From Cercopithifilaria johnstoni (Eukaryota > Nematoda > Chromadorea > Rhabditida > Onchocercidae), in the NCBI GenBank assembly GCA_916381525.1, contig CAKAEH010001347.1:1-64000 (forward strand): a stretch of DNA of 64,000 nt, in the 5' to 3' direction. The notes below the pieces were generated by a model. The model saw only the letters and a list, made by a program, of their open reading frames with translations, made no database searches and was not told where the DNA came from. A program made the translations under genes and the position numbers. Shown here in pieces: positions 60,553-64,000 of this stretch. Numbering within the stretch: position 1 is the first letter of the stretch; each line of letters opens with the position of its first letter.

Positions 60553-63500
60553 ATGAATTTCGAATATATCGGAATTTGGAATAAGAAACAGGACACAGAA
60601 GAACCGGTATACAAGGAGCACACCATTTCTTATCGCCCACTCTTGGCCTCAAGTACCCTCCACAACCAATCACCAGCCAGATCCCCAGAATGCGTTGCAC
60701 TGTTCGAAGTTTACGAATGCAACACACGTACGGGAGTGTTCAGCACGTCCGATAGGCTACTGCGGTGGCGTTCATGTGTTGTGAGTACAAATCGTGCGTA
60801 ACTGTGGGATATTAAGTATTTAAAATTTAGGAGATGAAGAGTTACTGAGGAAGACGAGGAAGAAGTCACGTACGCGTGTATGCGTGTGTCGTGATGTGGA
60901 ACAGCGGTATTTTTTGACAAATGGTTAATTAAACAAATTTTCACATTTTCCAGAATGAAGGCAGTGTAGAACAGTGCGAGGAGAGAATAACGAGCCTGAT
61001 GATTTCTGATTTTTGTTGTATATTCCGGTAACCTGATGGTAGTTGCTGCACGCAATTACTTGTCTATCGTATCTGAAACTGATAGTGATTCTCCGCCCAC
61101 CAATGGTTTGTTTATGTCCACAGTCGTAATTCTGTGCCCGATACAATGCTGATACCATAAATGGGCTATTCGTGTGATCTTCCCCTCAATGGCGGTAATA
61201 AACATATTGCTTGGGAAGGGACTTGGTTTCTCAGTGCACATTGGTAAGAGAACAGGTTTATTTCAAACAAATTATTGCGTTGAAATATCTTCATTTTCTA
61301 ACGATGTTCTGTGTATCCTAGATTAAAGAGGGTTTGAGTTGTATAATTTCCCGAGAAAATAACCCCCTATTGCATACAATTTTCGTCACAGCAACAGTTC
61401 AATCCATGTATGTAATCTGGGTGGATATCAAGTTTTTTATATTGGGACCTTTGTTGAAATCAAGTCGAAGGTTTATTCTTCGATAATTTTCAGTGACGAC
61501 AAATGTGTTTGTTCATTTTGTGGATGCAAACGATAAAGCGATGTGCACCGAAGCTATGTCTGTGGGCAGACAGGTCTTTCACTTTCGCTTAATCTTATTA
61601 GCGGATCCATTTCACTAGCGGACCACTCAGGCTGCTTACTCTTACGCATCAGTGGTTAGTTACCTAGGGCGGCATTCGAACACTGTATATTCAGTTGATG
61701 AGTGCAACTAACTAATGTTTTCATGGTTGATATCTAAATTTAAAACTTTTTCTGGATTCGGCCCACTATTAGTCAAGCTATCTTCAGAAGAAAAATGTTT
61801 ATACATCCTATTGATCGTTAATTCTTAATTTTTTTTAAAGAAGTGGTAGATAGATTTATCAAATTGTACGATATCCTTTGTATTCTTACAGATTAAGAAA
61901 TCCTCAATTTCGCAGATGGTAATGGTACAGATGCTAAAAAATGGTATGCAGCCAGTGCAGAAGAGTGCCATCGATTTCTTTTTTTTGCAAATACTGGGCG
62001 AAGGTTGTTTTTCTACGGTAAGGTTTATACGAAGCGAATGCACTTCGTGCAGTGTCTTGTATGTTACGACTATTTTGAGCTTATAGGTGTATCGTGCTCG
62101 TGAAGTATCTAGTGGAAAGGAATTTGCTCTGAAAGTGCTCAACAAAGATTTAATTCGGCGACATGATAAGGTATTTATTTGGAATTTCTCACCGAAGAAA
62201 ACTGAACGAACTGAAGTTTGCTGTAAAATATTGAGTGAATGATATAAATTTTGTGTAAACATCAAAAATAGTTGAATTATTATTTCAAGGTAGTATCAGT
62301 TATGCGTGAGAAAGACATAATGACTTCGTTGACTTATTTGCACGGCGGACATCCATATTTCGTATCCTTATATTGTACTTTCCAGGATCCCACTCGTCTT
62401 TGTAAGTTTTTGCAATATCTGCTGTTTACTCCTTGTTACTTGTAGATTCGAATTTTTCAAAAACATGAGATCATTTGTAGACTTTGCTATGACCTATGCA
62501 AAAAATGGTGATTTGTTAACATACTTGCATCGTCTTGGTTCTTTCGATGAAGATGTGAGTTGCTATTTTTTTTTTTTGTTTTCTGTTTATATTTAAGTCC
62601 GATGTATATGTAAATTATAGCGTGAATTCGCAGTACATTGCGATTATAGCGTAAATTCACCGTACATTGAGATCTGCAGTTACAGGAGCATAAGCATTTC
62701 CTTGATTTATAATTTTACAGGTGACTTTGTTTTATTCGGCTGAACTTGTATGTGCGATAGATGTGCTCCATAAATGTGGCATCATTCACAGGGACTTGAA
62801 ACCAGAAAATATTTTGCTTGGAGAAAATTGGCATATAATGTTGTCTGATTTTGGCACAGCGAAATTTATTGATACAGAAAAAAGTAAATTAAACGTCAGT
62901 TACGTGTTGAATGTAAAGCTAGTTAACGAAATTTTTTCACTGGTTTTGATATTACAGATGAAACAGATACGAAAAGTGCTCTTCAGGAAGAACACTGTCG
63001 TAGTCGATCAACATTCGTTGGTACTGCTCAGTATCTTTCACCAGAAGTACTGGTGGATGGAGAAGTAGGCCCATCGTTAGTTTCATTGTGTTTGAAATAA
63101 TTCATTTAAAGCATTATGATCCTCAGTTTTTATTTTTTCCAGATGTGATTACTGGGCTTTGGGTGCAATAATTTTTCAAATGGTCTCTGGATTGCCACCA
63201 TTTCGAGCTATTAATGATTACCATACTTTCCAAAAGATTCAGAAGCTAGACTATAGTTTTCCTGAAGGTTTTCCTGACCTTTCCAAAGATCTCGTTCGAA
63301 AATTCTTGGTACGTTTTAACAGTCACATCAGGTTTCTCTAATTCATGAATTACTGTTTTCTGTCTTTCGGTGAGCATTGTCACATTAATCATTCCGTTTT
63401 TCAGGTGTTCGATCCTAATAAACGTCTTGGTTCTGAAGAGACAGGCGGCAGTGAGGCTGTTCGTTCGCACCCATACTTTGCCACGGTTGATTGGAATAAT

Positions 63501-63876
63501 TTGATCACAAAAACACCACCGCCTTTTAAACCGTACTTACCTGCCAGTTGTGGAGAACCAGCCTTTCATAGTGATTACCATTTTCCAGATGATATAGAAC
63601 CCGGTCTTGATGATGCAGCAGTAACCCGCTTGCTAGGCCTTTCTTTAAAAGATTTCTGTTCTTCTAGGTTTGTTTTTTATTAACGGAGAGATGTTGAATT
63701 TCATGAATTATCAAAAACATAATTTCAGCAGAAATAAAGATAATTTGGGAACAGATGAACCAGAGTCGACTGGACTGCGTGAAAAACAGCTGAATATTCA
63801 GCGGAAAGAACATAAATATCATCGTTTTGTCGAGGGCAATTTGATCATTAAAAGTGGTTTATTGGATAAAAAGAAG
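60553..63876 (+). CDS. pdk-1: 3-phosphoinositide-dependent protein kinase 1, 3' end beyond window
   Basis: Kinase exons: 61916-62017, 62087-62170, 62290-62401, 62481-62554, 62721-62883, 62958-63075, 63143-63308, 63405-63667 and 63729-63876, all in phase (410 codons). A likely first exon at 60553-60780 (76 codons, donor GTGAGT, phase 0) fits the next acceptor. Seen: glycine loop ILGEGCFST, lysine in FALKVL, catalytic HRDLKPEN, SDFGTAKF, activation loop STFVGTAQYLSPE, CDYWALGAIIFQMVSGLPPFRA, then FDPNKRLG. After a linker the PH domain begins (EGNLIIKSGLLDKKK), where the last visible donor lies at 63877. PDK1 phosphorylates the activation loops of AKT, SGK and S6K downstream of PI3K (the insulin/dauer pathway in nematodes). 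The activation-loop serine of human PDK1 (S241) is threonine here. The start at 60553 is tentative; trans-splicing to 61916 is the alternative. Confidence 0.93.
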
Positions 63877-64000
63877 GTCAGCCTTCGTTGCATGTCAATT
63901 AATTATGCAGTTTTCATATTTTGGAAGAGAAGAAATGAGAGGGTTTCTGGATCTGTTGCATATATCTCTCCGTTTTATCTATATGGATACATTTCATCAA

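Noticed and set aside
61825..62265. 146-codon minus-strand ORF
   Set aside because: Antisense to confident pdk-1 kinase exons encoding the glycine loop and catalytic lysine.
1..64000. Bacterial endosymbiont (Wolbachia) insertions, CRISPR arrays, tRNA or rRNA genes
   Set aside because: No prokaryote-like long ORFs, no spaced repeat arrays, and no convincing tRNA A/B boxes or rRNA cores were seen.

Overview
The window is nuclear DNA of an animal, almost certainly a parasitic clade III (spirurid/filarial-like) nematode. The genes are metazoan families split into many short exons. Acceptors follow the nematode TTTTCAG pattern, base composition is clearly AT-rich, and several genes are typical worm orthologues (dpy-19, mdl-1, makorin/lep-2, pdk-1). 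A decayed mitochondrial cox1 fragment near 4.7 kb reads like filarial/spirurid COX1. I saw no prokaryotic genes, CRISPR array, rRNA or convincing tRNA.

Layout. 1-8.9 kb: mostly non-coding, with simple repeats, the cox1 NUMT (minus strand) and one possible signal-peptide-like exon at 8.2 kb. 9.0-11.9 kb (+): a MAD-family bHLH-zipper gene (mdl-1). 14.0-18.1 kb (-): dpy-19, a multi-membrane C-mannosyltransferase. 19.2-21.2 kb (-): the 3' part of a spliced gene I do not recognise. 21.2-30.3 kb: no confident gene; it holds a perfect 38-bp hairpin, a 154-codon ORF and an orphan exon candidate. 30.3-41.3 kb (+): a 21-exon FRMD4A/B-type FERM protein with a CUPID domain. 43.4-47.2 kb (+): makorin copy 1. 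47.9-50.8 kb (+): an NCKIPSD/SPIN90-like actin regulator. 55.1-59.2 kb (+): makorin copy 2. 60.6 kb to the right edge (+): pdk-1, cut off at the start of its PH domain.

The most unusual structure is the makorin locus. A 3,378-bp block (43376-46753) recurs, identical wherever compared, at 55069-58446. It stops exactly at a single ambiguous base (58447), after which part of RING exon 5 is repeated and the sequence becomes a diverged version. A third, older relic of the same 3' flank lies at about 54.88-55.05 kb, just before copy 2. This looks like a real tandem family partly mis-joined in the assembly.

Functionally the genes are independent housekeeping or developmental loci, not an operon. 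MDL-1 is an E-box repressor, DPY-19 works in the ER on thrombospondin-repeat proteins, the FRMD4 and SPIN90 proteins act at cortex/actin, makorin is a RING E3 ligase with RNA-binding fingers, and PDK-1 is the AKT/SGK-activating kinase. Exon boundaries were derived by hand from splice signals, reading frame and recalled family alignments; no searches were run.
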